From Hymenopus coronatus (Eukaryota > Arthropoda > Insecta > Mantodea > Hymenopodidae): a DNA stretch of 64,000 bases. Below the pieces are notes generated by a model. That model was not told the origin of the DNA. It was given only the letters and a program-made list of their open reading frames with translations, and made no database searches. Position 1 is the stretch's first letter, and each line of letters begins with the position of its first letter. This document shows positions 20,788-32,259 of the stretch, one piece after another. A program made the position numbers and the translations under genes. Where the stretch lies: the NCBI GenBank assembly GCA_030762935.1, contig CM060895.1, positions 73,639,001 through 73,703,000 of the forward strand, written 5' to 3'.

Positions 20788-21440
20788 TTTTTACTCTCTC
20801 TACAAAGTACATGGGACGTAGGTAGAGAAGGTACGGCTTCACCCATATTGTCGATACCAAGATTTCACCTAAATACACGTTTTAGGGTCACCTGACCTAA
20901 CAATTTTCAGAAGAAGGTCTGTGTGTGTTTGTCTGTGTGTGTGTGAGCACGATAATTCAAAAACGTTAAGTCCGTAAAATACCAAATTTGATATTTAAGT
21001 TTAATATCTTTAGATTCTGAGGAAAATCTTCCTTCCCCAAACCACCCTTTACATGGAAAAATTTTCGAAAAATGGCTCTAACGATTTTGATAAGAATCCC
21101 GTATATTAAAGACATTTACATGAGAAATAAAATGAATATTTTGATTTTCCTGGAATAGCTTTTGAAGAGCGTTTCATTCTGGACGAATTTTGCTGAATTT
21201 TGAATAACTGAAATAGACATAAACTTTCCACGCATAAAATATGTTGATTTCATTAACACACAATTTAAGGCATATAAATGTTTTATTTTTTTCGTGCACT
21301 TGACCATTTTTGCGATATTTTTTGTTATTGGTGTCAGTTTTAAAACACTTCGATTAGCATGAAATAGATAGCAGAATAAGCGTTTTAACAATACTTTGTT
21401 ACAGAGATGTAGAGAAGGTCATATGAATGGAGCACATCAT
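20788..21440 (-). repeat. Fam-1 copy nested in the mariner-like element
   Basis: TTTTTACTCTCTCTACAAAG to GTCATATGAATGGAGCACATC. A GT-rich part is present at about 20920-20945. Part of the left-end half is deleted (about 650 bp long). Confidence 0.85.
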
Positions 21441-21539
21441 TTCTTTTTCTTCCCCAAGCAAATACCCTCCTCCGACGCACTGTTACGGAGTTATTCATCC
21501 CTGTTCGAAGCGTAACTGGAGGTGTACTGGTTGAGAAGT

Positions 21540-22125
21540 ACAGACAGAACACTTTGACTTTATTTATAACTGCGGTATTCCGTAACCATCTGGCCTGGAA
21601 TCTTTGGTGATTATCTGCTACGGGCTTTCGTGTTGTCACCTCGTTTGAACGGAGGAGCTTATCTCGATGTCCTGCAAAACACGCTCACATTGCTCGTGGA
21701 GAATGTGCCTCTTGCGGTTCGAAGGAACATCTGGTTCTAACATAAGTTGATGACGCTTCAGCGCACTTCAGTCAGGTTGTGCGAAGACATCTGAACAGCA
21801 CTTTTGGGGTGTAGTAGATAGGAAGATGGGGACCTGTTGCATGGCCAGCTCGATCACCCGACTTAAGCCCACTAGTTTTCTTTCTGAGGGAGCATGTTGG
21901 AGTGTCGTGTACGTCACCCCAGTTAAAATAGGAGGATTTGATTGTGCGAATTGTTGTTACCATTGAGAAAATGCTACACACGCCTCAGTTGTTCGAACAT
22001 GTTGGACAATCACTGCTCGACGGTATAATGAATGCAATCTTGTTCAGGATAGATACTTGGAAAACTTTCCATTCTGAACTGCCCTCTTTGCTGTTGCGTG
22101 TCCCGTTAAATGATGCTCAGTGAGC
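21540..22125 (+). pseudogene. Mariner-like transposase, C-terminal half, frameshifted
   Basis: Plus-strand fragments in changing frames show the transposase order: LNGGAYLDVLQNTLTLLVEN then VPLAVRRNIWF, the catalytic segment DDASAHFSQVVRRHLNSTFG, a WPARSPD-like stretch destroyed by a frameshift near 21840, then VKIGGFD / LIVRIVVTIEKMLHTPQLFE and a C-terminus near 22120. This layout (AYLD.LQ, D..SAHF, ARIV...I..TP..F) is that of a mariner/Tc3-type family common in insects. The N-terminal DNA-binding half is absent. It lies inside matching TIRs, confirming its origin. Confidence 0.8.
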
Positions 22126-22245
22126 ATGTGTTGGCCAATAAAGATTTTAAACTCCAATGTTTCGGAGGATGGTGGTTGCTTGACTAACATGCTCCATTCT
22201 GTGATATCTATTGTTTTTTAGGATTTGTCGCAGAGGTCCCGAAAC

Positions 22246-22394
22246 TATGTTAGTGTTTATTGCGTTTACGTGTTAACAAATCCAACATTACTAAATATAT
22301 ATTAGACTATTTCTAAAACATACATAGCTATATAATCGATTCTCCTGTAAAGTATTCCACGCAATATACATTTAGGAAGTCTAAACATTATATA
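22246..22394. other. Short unassigned AT-rich spacer
   Basis: No gene or shared repeat seen. Confidence 0.4.
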
Positions 22395-22690
22395 CTTTAC
22401 ATTGAAACATTTTTATATTTTTGTTTTTCTCAAAAATGGCTCTAACGATTTGCATTAAAGTGCTAATATGTTTATCTCGATTAGCATGATGTAGATAAAA
22501 GAATAATCTTTTTAGGAATATTTTGTATTTGGAACGGCTTGAGAAAGTTACATGAGTGGAACGCCTAAGATTTTTCACATATCTTTTGCTAAAAATGTTA
22601 TGAGGATCTCAAAACATCGGTTTCCAGTGAAATCTCAGTATCGAATTTATAGGTGGAATACAACATTTCCACTACTTAGCATAACTGCAA
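22395..22690. repeat. Two Fam-1 fragments in opposite orientation
   Basis: 22395-22578 is minus-oriented with an internal deletion (GGCTCTAACGATTTGCATTA joined to TTTATCTCGATTAGCATGA) and ends GAACGCCTAAGATTTTTC. 22588-22690 is a plus-oriented 3' fragment (GGATCTCAAAACATCGG, GGTGGAATACAACATTTCC). Confidence 0.75.
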
Positions 22691-22833
22691 ACATAACGAT
22701 GTTAATTAGAATATTGTATCTGAAATATATTTACATCACAAATTAGATATATTCTGGTTGCAGTTTTAAAATACTTATACTTCTCCCTACAGGACTTTGT
22801 CAACTCCTAGTCGTACAAATAAAAGACTTTCAT

Positions 22834-23158
22834 TTGATTGTTTTTTTACACAAGCCGTGTCAAGGACAGGAGTTGGAAGGGTAGTCGGACTGAAAAATCC
22901 AATGCCATAGCCGGGATTTGAACCACGGGTCTCCCTGCCTCTAGCCAGTTGCTCTACCACTGAGCTACCATGACAACATACCGGAATAGCATTGAATTTG
23001 TCAACTGACTCCCGATAATCTCAAATGATTTTGAGATTACAACCCCAATGGCGACTTACAATGCTGTAAGTTCAATGGCATTGACTTTTTCAGTCTGACT
23101 CTACCCATCCAATTTCTGTACTACACACGGCTTGTGTGAAAAAAACAATCAAATCAAA
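22834..23158. mobile_element. tRNA-armed foldback, best copy (about 325 bp)
   Basis: The left arm is the complement of a tRNA-like head plus tail: TTGATTGTTTTTTTACACAA, AGGACAGGAGTTGG, CGGACTGAAAAATCCAATGC, GGGATTTGAACCACGGG, CTACCACTGAGCTACCATG. The middle contains GACTTACAATGCTGTAAG. The right arm repeats the tail in the other orientation: TTTTTCAGTCTGACTCTACC, ACACGGCTTGTGTGAAAAAA, CAATCAAATCAAA. The inverted terminal arms match for about 75-85 bp. No transposase is present. Confidence 0.8.
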
Positions 23159-23159
23159 A

Positions 23160-23417
23160 CCAATTGACCATAATAGTTGGCTATATTATGAATCCTGGGA
23201 CTTAAAATACATACAGCATTGTAAGCCGCCATTGGGGTTGTCATCTCAACCACCTTGTGGTTTACCGAGAAACATGTGAGTCAGTTGAGAAATTCAATGC
23301 TATGCCGGCATATTGCCATGGTAGCTCAGTGGTAGAGCAACCGGCTAGAGACCGGGAGATTCGTGGTTCAAATCCCGACTATGGCATTGAATTTTTCAGT
23401 CTGACTTTATCTATCCA
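23160..23417 (+). repeat. Second tRNA-armed foldback unit, right half, with a tRNA-like cloverleaf
   Basis: The middle in opposite orientation (ACAGCATTGTAAGCCGCCAT, TTGGGGTTGTCATCTCAA), then a tRNA-like head at 23318-23389. It has a good acceptor stem (GCCATGG with CTATGGC), a perfect D stem (GCTC/GAGC), a 7-base anticodon loop CTAGAGA and a B box GGTTCAAATCC. The T stem has two to three mismatches, so it is unlikely to be a working tRNA. The tail ATTGAATTTTTCAGTCTGAC follows. Confidence 0.75.
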
Positions 23418-23660
23418 AGGGAATTTCAAACACACAGCAACCGGCTTTAACAAGATAGTCAATATCGCTTTAGCCTATGGAACTCCCTTATTTCCCTTCT
23501 ACTTACAAGGGAGCAAGCAACAAGACAATTTCTGCTAATTTTATCTAATGAAGTAGATAGTAGAATCATTTTTTTCAAAATAATTTGTTGCAGAGATGTA
23601 CAGAAAGGCATATGAATAGAATACATCAGATTTTTTTCTGTAGTAATCTATCAGGGGACG

Positions 23661-23904
23661 TTTGTAGATATAGCTTCGTGTGTTAAAATTAGTTGCAGAA
23701 CTAAACGGGACTATTTCAGGTTAAAACCGGCCAATGAAGAACTGGCAAGCGCTACCTTCGTTTTACCCCTCTTGATTAACGCGATCCGCTGACTGCCTTC
23801 TCTGATAAGCAAGTAGCTCCGCCAGTACCAACACACCGGTTTTAATTTGAAATAGCCCCGTTTGGTTCTGCAACTGTTTTAGCGCACGAAGGGGTATTTG
23901 TACA
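23661..23904. mobile_element. Foldback/MITE with about 68-bp terminal inverted repeats
   Basis: The left arm 23661-23730 contains CTTCGTGTGTTAAAATTAGT, TGCAGAACTAAACGGGACTA and TTTCAGGTTAAAACCGG. The right arm 23835-23904 is its complement with about 12 mismatches (CCGGTTTTAATTTGAAATAG, CCCCGTTTGGTTCTGCAACT). The non-repeated centre is about 105 bp and non-coding. The family is unknown to me. Confidence 0.85.
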
Positions 23905-24244
23905 TAACAAATGCGGGGCGGCAATTGGGCCACCTGGTATAATTATATGTATGAATATTTACGCAGTATATTGGATTAAGTAATTATTGTTAAAGAAAAT
24001 ATGCACATAGAAGTTTCCAAACCTGTTTTCAGCGAGAAAAACATTCGCATTCTGGTCGTTCTTACTTTCTCTGTAAATATTACTATGGTAGGACAAAGTT
24101 TTTATTTTACTCAAATAATTCATGTTGAGAGTTCGCCGCAAAAGAAGAGTCTTGAGGATCACGGTCACAAAAATGAACATCATTTACTGCCAAATGACAC
24201 TATTTATTATTTTCTCAGAAACAGCTCTAATAATAGGTATTAAA
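23905..24244. other. Unassigned AT-rich stretch
   Basis: Short ORFs on both strands, none with motifs. Confidence 0.4.
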
Positions 24245-25083
24245 AATGTGATGTGTTCCGTTCGCATGACTTTCTCTACATATCTACAACTAATTATTGT
24301 TAAAAAGCTCATTCTTCTGTTTACTTCATGCTAATCGAGAAAAAATTAGCAGAAATGGTCATTTCTTGCTTCCTTATAAGTAGAAGCAAAATAAGGGAGT
24401 ACCATAGGCTAAAATGATAGTCAAAAGCTGGTTGCTGTGCGATTGAAGTTTCTTTGTTTGTGTGGACAAGAGTTCACAAATTCCCGTATGAGGAAAGTGT
24501 AAGTATTTTATAATTGAAACAAACAAGGAATGTCTCAGAAACGGTAAATTCCACGAAAAAACCTATATGACAAACTGTGTGTTTTAACGTGATCTACATT
24601 TGTCATGTACTAAGTTTCTGTGTAACTCTTGCTGTTTACCAATTACGCAAAATTCAGCAACATTTATTCAGAATAAAAAGGTCTTTAGAGGCTATTCCCA
24701 GAAAATTCAAGATGTACGATCATATAAATATCCTTCATATACGGTACTTTAATCAAAATCGTTATCCATTTTTGAGAAAAGCAAAATTTAGGAATTTTTT
24801 TCCATATAAAAGATAGTTTTGGATGGGGGTATTTTTCTCAAAATTTGTGTCGCATTCCTGAAAGATATTAAACTTAAATACCAAGTTTGGTTTCGTAATT
24901 TACCAACTTTTCGTTTTTGAATTATCACAGACACACTTAGACCTTTTTCTAAAAATACTTTTTTTGGATACAGGGGACACTAAAACATATATTTCCGGTG
25001 AAAATTCAGTATAGACATTTTGGGTGGAATACAATACGTTCTCCATACACTATGTACATAGTACGTGCAGAGAAAGTAAAAAT
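24245..25083 (+). repeat. Fam-1 complete copy
   Basis: Starts TGTGATGTGTTCCGTTCGCATG, ends ACTATGTACATAGTACGTGC then AGAGAAAGTAAAAAT. About 838 bp with every block present and an intact palindrome core. Confidence 0.9.
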
Positions 25084-25377
25084 ATAATATTGTCATACCT
25101 GTAAATGAATTTACATTAAAAAGGGCAGAGCACTGCGAAATTATAAATTCACTAGAAATTATAAATATTACAGAGGATAAGCAGACATAAGGAAAAGTAC
25201 CCCGTGGTAATCGTCCAAAATCACTTGCATGTTGCTCTATTTAGGGAATTTCATGATGTCACCAGGAGAGCAAAGGATTGCAAATTTATGAGCGCAAAGA
25301 ACTTCAAACAAGTTGAAGCAATTTATTTAAACAAGTCATACATTACCTTGATACAAACAGAGCGAAGAGCCGTACCC

Positions 25378-25379
<2 letters not shown>
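25084..25379. other. Unassigned single-copy stretch ending at a 34-bp poly-A
   Basis: The 300 bp before the poly-A has no repeat similarity within the window. A poly-A of this length after unique DNA could mark the 3' end of a retroposed sequence, but no matching target-site duplication is obvious. Confidence 0.35.

Positions 25380-25413
<34 letters not shown>
25380..25413 (+). repeat. Poly-A tract (34 A)
   Basis: Uninterrupted A run followed by TAGGCAGAATGCC. Confidence 0.95.
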
Positions 25414-25415
<2 letters not shown>

Positions 25416-25466
25416 GGCAGAATGCCACAGTATTAAGAGGACAAAAGCTTGATAAAAAAAAAAAAA

Positions 25467-26269
25467 CCGAAGTGTTCCATTCACATGACTTTTTCTACAT
25501 CTCTGTAACAAATTATTGTTAAAAAGATTATTCTTCTATATACTTCAGGTAATCGAGATAATCAATAGCAAAAATGCTTTCAGTAAATAAAAGGGTAATA
25601 TTGGAATACACTAAGCTAAAACGATAGCCAAATCTTTTAAAAGCTGGTAGTCATGTGGATTAAATCCGTTGTTTGCATTGCAAGCTGACAGTATGAAAAT
25701 TTTTTTAAGTATTTTAAAGCTGAAACCAACAACAAGGAATATGGTCAACTCCAAGAAAAAAAATGTATATGACAAATTGTTTGCTTCAATGAGATCTACA
25801 TGTTTTGTGTAAGTTTTTGTCTATCCCTTACAGTTTAGTTATGCAAAATTCACCCAAAATAAATAGGTCTTCAGAGGCTATTCCCAGAAAATTCAAGATA
25901 TAAATTTTATTTGTTGTGTAAATTTCTTTAGTATACGGTATTTTAATTAAAATCGTTAGCCATTTTGAGAAAATAAAAATGTTCAAACATTTTTCCATGT
26001 AAAGGGTAGTTTGGAGTGGAGGAATTTTCCTCAAAATCTTCCTGTCGCATCCTTGAAATATACTAAACTTGAATACCAAGTTTGGTATTTTATCGACTTT
26101 TCATTTTTCAGTTATGGTGTTCACACATGGACCTTTTTCTGAAAATGTCTTATTTGGATACAGGAGACCCTAAAACGTGTATTTCCGGTGAACTCTCGGT
26201 ATCGAATTTTTGGGCGGATTGCAATATCTTCTCTATACATTGTACATATTACGTGTAGAGAAAGTAAAA
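25467..26269 (+). repeat. Fam-1 complete copy
   Basis: Preceded by an A run; starts CCGAAGTGTTCCATTCACATG and ends CATATTACGTGTAGAGAAAG then TAAAAT. About 803 bp, with the CA tract lost. Confidence 0.9.
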
Positions 26270-26596
26270 TGCGTAGATCTCATTAATACACATTTTTTTT
26301 TCTTTTTATATTTATTTACTTTTTTGCGGCATTGATCTTTTCCAAAATTTGGTGTTATTGAATTGAATTGGGAAATGGCCACTTTGTCATACTTTTTTGG
26401 AGTGCTTAGTCGCCAGTATTTTATTTCTCGCAATGTCAAACAGAGTGTACGAAATTTCAAAGCCATAATACAGCAATACTTATTTTAAAGATTTCTGTAA
26501 ATGAAAGTTTCGTTATATATGAATAGATAAATTAAAATCTGAAATAACAGTTTCGAAAAATAATAACATAAATGACAGTGAAGACACATCAGATCT
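26270..26596. other. Unassigned spacer ending in a Fam-1 tail remnant
   Basis: The last bases, ACACATCAGAT (26586-26596 region), equal the left-end tail of Fam-1 and abut the next copy directly. The rest is unassigned. Confidence 0.5.
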
Positions 26597-27430
26597 TTAC
26601 TTTCTCTACACGTACTATGTACATAATGTATAGAGAAAGTATTGCACTCCCCCAAAAATTCGATACCGAGATATCATCGGAAATATACGCTTTAGGGTCC
26701 GCTGAATAAAAAAAAAATTTTTTTGTTAAAAATCCGTGTGTGCGCATGTGTGTCAATGTATCCGCGTGTGAACACCATAAGTCAAAAACGAAAAGTCGGT
26801 AAAATACAAACTTGGTATTTAAATTTAGTATCTTCCAGGGATGCGACATGATTATGAGAAAAATCCGCTCACCCCAAACTACCCTTTACATGGAAAAAAT
26901 TTCGAAAATTTTGATTTTCTCAAAAATGGCTCTAACAATTTTGATTAAATTGCCGAATATTAAAGATAATTACATGACAAATAAAATGTATATCTTGAAT
27001 TTTCTGGGAGTAGCCTCTAAAGAGCTCTTTATTCTGGATTAATTTTATAATTGGTGAACCGTTCAAATAGACAAAAACTTACATTAATAATGTACTCGTT
27101 AAAACACACTTTTTTTTTCGTAGAATTGGCCTTTTTTGAGATATTTCAAGTTATTTGTTTCAGATTTAGAATACTTATACTTTCCTCACACTTTTCTCCT
27201 GGCCATGCATAGAAACGGATTTCAACCACATGGCAACCGACTTTTAAAGATTTGACTCATCTTAGCCTACTGTATTCCCTTATTTTCTCTCTACTTACAA
27301 GGAATCAAATAATTAAGACAATTTCTGCTAATGTTAACCTCTATTATCATATAATTTATAGAAGAATGTTTTTTTTTTAATAATGTGTTAGTGATGTAGA
27401 GAAAGTCATGTGAATGGAACACAGATTTTT
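26597..27430 (-). repeat. Fam-1 complete copy with the clearest terminal palindrome
   Basis: The palindrome runs from TACTTTCTCTACACGTACTA through ATGTACATAATGTATAGAGA to AAGTATTG, nearly symmetrical over about 45 bp. The element ends AGAAAGTCATGTGAATGGAAC then ACAGATTTTTT. About 834 bp. Confidence 0.9.
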
Positions 27431-28499
27431 TAAACTTCGACGTAAACGTCCTGATTGTATTGGGATATGCTAATACTTTTATATGTGATTTTACTTCCAA
27501 ATTTACTAGAGAATTGCTACCTATTTCTTTAGATTGTATGTATAATATACATGGTCTAGTTTTAAAACTGATAGAGGAATTTCTAGGAAGTTCGATCTGA
27601 TTCTTAACAGCATTTTCTGAGCCGCTTCAACATTAGAATAAGAAATCTATCGCGCGATCCCAAAATTGTTGGCAACCATACCACAAGCTTTATAAAAGCA
27701 ATAAAGAACAGATGTGAGCTATCCAAGTGAACAAGAATGGATTTTGGGCGGGCGCCCAAAAATATAGAAGTGGGAAAAAGAATTTCAGAACAAAACTAAA
27801 AAAAGAGAGAATAACTCAACGGAAGTAAAATATCCCACGAGCGCAGGGAATTCTGTGCGGAATCACTAGCTCTTTTGCTTCTCGTTCGCTCCTCTGGAAA
27901 AACTAAACTCGCCTCTAAGTGACATTTAAACAGTTCCCTCAGCCCAAAAACGTTTGCATTCTTCAACTTATCTAAGCATTAAGCTAAATGAAAAAGTTAA
28001 ACGAAAAGCATACAAGAGAAAATGGCAGCTCATAGAAATTAATATGAAGCTTCTGTCATTAAAGAGGGTCTATGTTAGAGCCATTTCCTGGTCTGAAAGG
28101 ACATTCATATGATATTTCATTATCACATTTCCATGTCACAGAAATGTGCTCACGTAGACATTGTAATATTGCATCTTTGATCACATCTAGCTTCGATCAC
28201 CATCACGCCTTTGATCACATCTTGATTACACAAGAAAATGGCTGACAGGTACACATGGCCTGTGGCTACAACCTAACGCATTTGCTATTATGAATCACGT
28301 GAATTGCTTTGCAATTCAAAACATAGAGGTTATAAAAACAAACAGAAGACTATAGATATAATCACCTATACAGAAAGGGAGGTGAATAAGTGTGAATATT
28401 TGTATCAACGTTTGAGGACGATATGATGATCAAATTTTCTTCGCTATTTTCAAGATAGCTTCATGAGAAAAATTTCCCTCACAGACGTTCGGTTGTTTA
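27431..28499. other. Repeat-poor stretch
   Basis: No Fam-1 or SINE. Short direct repeats of TTTGATCACATCT / TTCGATCACCATC occur at about 28172-28235. No supported exon. Confidence 0.45.
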
Positions 28500-29342
28500 C
28501 GAGACAGGTCACGGTTGTCCCTCAGCCCTTTACACTGCCCGACTATAGATGGTGCGATGTATGTAAACACAGCAGAGGCAGTTCAAAACATATTAGACCC
28601 TGAAATTTGCGCTTCATTTATAACAATACTATTAGTACGCGGACAAAATGAGATACATTTATGTGTTACAACTCATTGTTCCCCACTAAATGTCGCATTA
28701 TTTGTACTTATTCACCTCCCCCTATGTGTGCGTGGGTGTGTGTGTGTGTATGTGCTTAAGCATAGCAGAAACCATAGCGAAATATATCAAGGATGCACTA
28801 CGAATGGTGTGAGGGAATTGAGAAGTCAATATTTAGGAGGAAAAAAAAAACAGCTTTAAATGTGATATGTCTGTACTCCAAAGTTTTATCACATACTAAC
28901 ACACAGAAATTTGATAGTGTAATATAAACTGAGACAGTAATTCTTTGATATTCCTGTGTAATAAAAGCAGATGTCTTGTTATCAACTACTTTTAGACAAT
29001 CTACAATATCTTGATTGATTTGATTACAGTTTTATATAAGCAGTATTATTTCTTATTTATCTGCTAACTTGCTAAGGGAAAGCAGAAAATTATTTTTCTT
29101 TCTATTAGCTAGTCACATATACTCACGTGATTTGATGACGTAGGGTGCAACTTTTAGCGTCAAGTGTCAATCAATAAGCATAAAGGAACACATTTTCTTC
29201 AGATGTGTATTTAAACAGTCACAAACTCAGAACCTACACAGTGAGTTCTGTTCTTCAGAGGTCAAGTCTACGCCATTTGTCATAAGGAAATTGAGTGAAG
29301 AATTTTAAGTGCATGGTGTGTTTCTTGTAAGAGCGTGTGAAA
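28500..29342. other. Repeat-poor stretch, probably non-coding
   Basis: A 114-codon plus-strand ORF (28515-28859) includes a translated GT repeat and shows no recognised domain, so it is treated as chance. Confidence 0.4.
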
Positions 29343-29350
29343 TGTAACAG

Positions 29351-29646
29351 AAAAAAAAATGTAAATGGCGTGTTATTTATGGACGCTCTTTAACTGCTGT
29401 GGTTCTCAGCGTCCCATTCTAAATTGGGCGTGAAAGTCCGTTTAATTTTGCTCAGAGACCTCTCTATCAGACTTGAGGTTCTTTTACGTGCCGTAAGTCT
29501 ACGACACGAGACCAACGGCTTTACTTCCCTTCCGAAGGAAGCCATGCTATGCATTTTTACACCCGAAAAAATCCATCGGTTAGAACCCGCGCCCTTGAGT
29601 ATATGAAGTCAGCATGGTAACCATTACACCACGGAGGGCGTCAAAT
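29351..29646 (-). mobile_element. tSINE-A, full length, with target-site duplication
   Basis: Minus-oriented copy of about 295 bp. On the plus strand it reads the 3' end ATTTATGGACGCTCTTTAAC, then GTTCTTTTACGTGCCGTAAG, CCGAAGGAAGCCATGC, and the tRNA-derived head complement ending CATTACACCACGGAGGGCG. TGTAACAG lies on both sides (29343-29350 and 29647-29654). Confidence 0.9.
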
Positions 29647-29654
29647 TGTAACAG

Positions 29655-30995
29655 TGTGAAACGGTGTATTCTTTAGAATTTTCAGATATCTTATTCCGGT
29701 TTCTCGGAATTTCAATGTGCTAATATTTAACTGTGTACACTAATTTTTGTCAAGGTCACTTCGCTATGGGTACTTGGTATTCAACATTAGCAAATAATTA
29801 CCAAAGTGAACAAGGATCCTGTTTTCCGTCATTTATTATTTCACAGTACTTTACCTACCTCCATCCCTAGATTAACTGCTCTACCGAATCCACTACAGCA
29901 AAGCCGAGATAGAGAAACATCTACAACCAGGTACGTGCCTGCTTAAAACAGAGCCTGCATCAAGTGCAGTGGACTTGACACGTGTTAAGTTGTTGACCCA
30001 ATATTTGTTGTCAGAGGCAGCACATGATCCCCATAAGCAGCATCCAAATTAACTTTATCTCCTCACAGATTTTCCCATTCCAAAATTAGAAAGCGAATCA
30101 CTGAAGGATACTGCCCTGTTGCATTATAACGCTGTAAAGACTAACTTGAAATGCCTGCCTAATCGAAACTAACTGAATCAGTATCAAATATGTTTTAGAG
30201 ACGTGTAACAAATGAGAGTACACGATGGTAACACCATCTATTTTGAAACATGGGTACTTATTGAACCGCCCTGTACAATATGTGTATAAGTTTCGTTCAA
30301 TTCATGCATATGTAACTATTATTCAAAAGGAGACAGCTGCAGAGACTCCCGAAAGTGCTATACGTCGATCGATACACTTCTGGATGCATCTCCTCTTCTT
30401 ACTTGGTATATTTCACATCCGCGTAATGTAATCAAATAAGAGCGCTTCTGACGTTTTTACAAGACAGAAAATAAGTTACGGAAAAAGGGATTTTCTGCTT
30501 TTCCATACGCGCATACATATATCCCATTCTTCTTTTATATTTTCCGACGTAGTTACATTTAATCTCGCTCAAGCTATCTAGAAAGAAACCAAATATCTCC
30601 CGTAAAGACTGTAAAAAGCCTTTATTTTTCGGATACAAAAGTTATTAATGGATTGTGATGCAGTTACAGAGCATTTGAAAACTTTCAAAGAAATATACTC
30701 CGCTTGGTTAATACATGCATCAGGGAAGAACTGTTGAGAAGTAGCTTCAAACGGATGATGACTTTTCTATGACAAATTTGCGACATGTTTTATTTCATGT
30801 TACTTTGAGAATTAAACTTAGTGTTGAAATTAATGTGTTATTAATGTAAATTCTATCAAGAGAAACAGCAAATGCAGCCTTAAAATTCCTTCCCTATAAC
30901 GAAAACACCTACTAAATAAGGGACCACTAAGTCAACCATAAAGTTAATTTTTTACGTCTGAGGATATTTACACGATTTTTACCGAGCGAAAGGGC
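29655..30995. other. Repeat-poor stretch
   Basis: About 1.3 kb without shared repeats or recognisable exons. Possibly intron or intergenic host DNA. Confidence 0.45.
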
Positions 30996-31248
30996 TTTGT
31001 GGTAGCATGTAAGGCTTATATCCGGAAGGTGCCGGGTTCAATTTCCGTCTTCCGCGAACGCCTACCTTGAGTTTTTCGATGTTTTCCTGATCGGTACGCG
31101 AATACTGGGCTGTTTTCTTTTCTACCAGGATTTTATTTCCCCCATTCACGTCTCATTCTGTTTGCTTCTCAGTTCCAGGTGTGTGTTTCCAGGTTTCGAG
31201 AGCGAGGGTCGGTGCCGCACTTAAAGAAAAAGTACTTCACATAGTCAG
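30996..31248 (+). repeat. tRNA-like SINE (tSINE-E), single copy in window
   Basis: GGGCTTTGTGGTAGCATGTAAG resembles an A box and GGTGCCGGGTTCAATTTCC a B box at tRNA spacing. A body with TTTTTCGATGTTTTCCTGAT and GAGAGCGAGGGTCGGTGCCG follows. It resembles the overall layout of the other tRNA-SINEs but has no second copy here, so the boundaries are guesses. Confidence 0.5.
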
Positions 31249-31925
<677 letters not shown>

Positions 31926-31969
<44 letters not shown>

Positions 31970-31993
31970 TGGACGACCCTTGCAACCACCTCT
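31926..31993 (-). repeat. (GA)n microsatellite with conserved flank, inverted partner
   Basis: About 41 bp of GA repeat followed by CGATGGACGACCCTTGCAAC then CACCTCT. On the minus strand it reads AGAGGTGGTTGCAAGGGTCG, matching the flank at 31249 at about 21 of 26 positions. Confidence 0.85.
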
Positions 31994-32259
31994 TTGACAT
32001 GGAATAAAAACTTAATATAAATCACTCCCAGCCAAAATAGGCAGTAATATAACGTATAAACAGAATAATAAGTGTTTATATTAATACCATGACTACCACT
32101 GTGGAAAAGTGGATAACGAGTTCGTGAATTTAAGATTTGATGGTTAATTTATCCGCAATTTTGGGATTACTTTCTAAAATACCGTAGTAGGTTGTAGCAA
32201 TAAAAGCATTTGTAGTCGCAAATGCCCGGTACAGTTTGTGCATTGTTGTGTATGGGAAA

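Larger units (their letters stand above)
20725..22245 (+). mobile_element. Mariner-like element with TIRs, carrying a Fam-1 insertion
   Basis: The left end GTTTCAGGACCTCTGCGACA at about 20733 and the complement of the right end at about 22218-22243 (GTTTCGGGACCTCTGCGACA) form TIRs matching at about 24 of 27 positions. Between them lie a Fam-1 copy (20788-21440) and a broken transposase (see next entry). Without Fam-1 the element is about 0.87 kb, so it was also internally deleted. Confidence 0.8.
22750..23636 (-). repeat. Fam-1 copy split by two tRNA-armed foldback units
   Basis: The left piece 22750-22833 ends TACAAATAAAAGACTTTCA. The right piece 23418-23636 resumes TTTCAAACACACAGCAACCGGC and runs to AATACATCAGATTTTTTT. 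The joint restores the normal Fam-1 order. TTTCA flanks both sides of the insertion. Confidence 0.85.

Noticed and set aside
23318..23389. Functional tRNA gene
   Set aside because: Acceptor and D stems pair, but the T stem has several mismatches. The sequence is the head of a multi-copy foldback, with the same tail following each copy.
28515..28859. 114-codon ORF as a gene
   Set aside because: It includes a translated GT repeat, has no domain and lies in an otherwise non-coding stretch.
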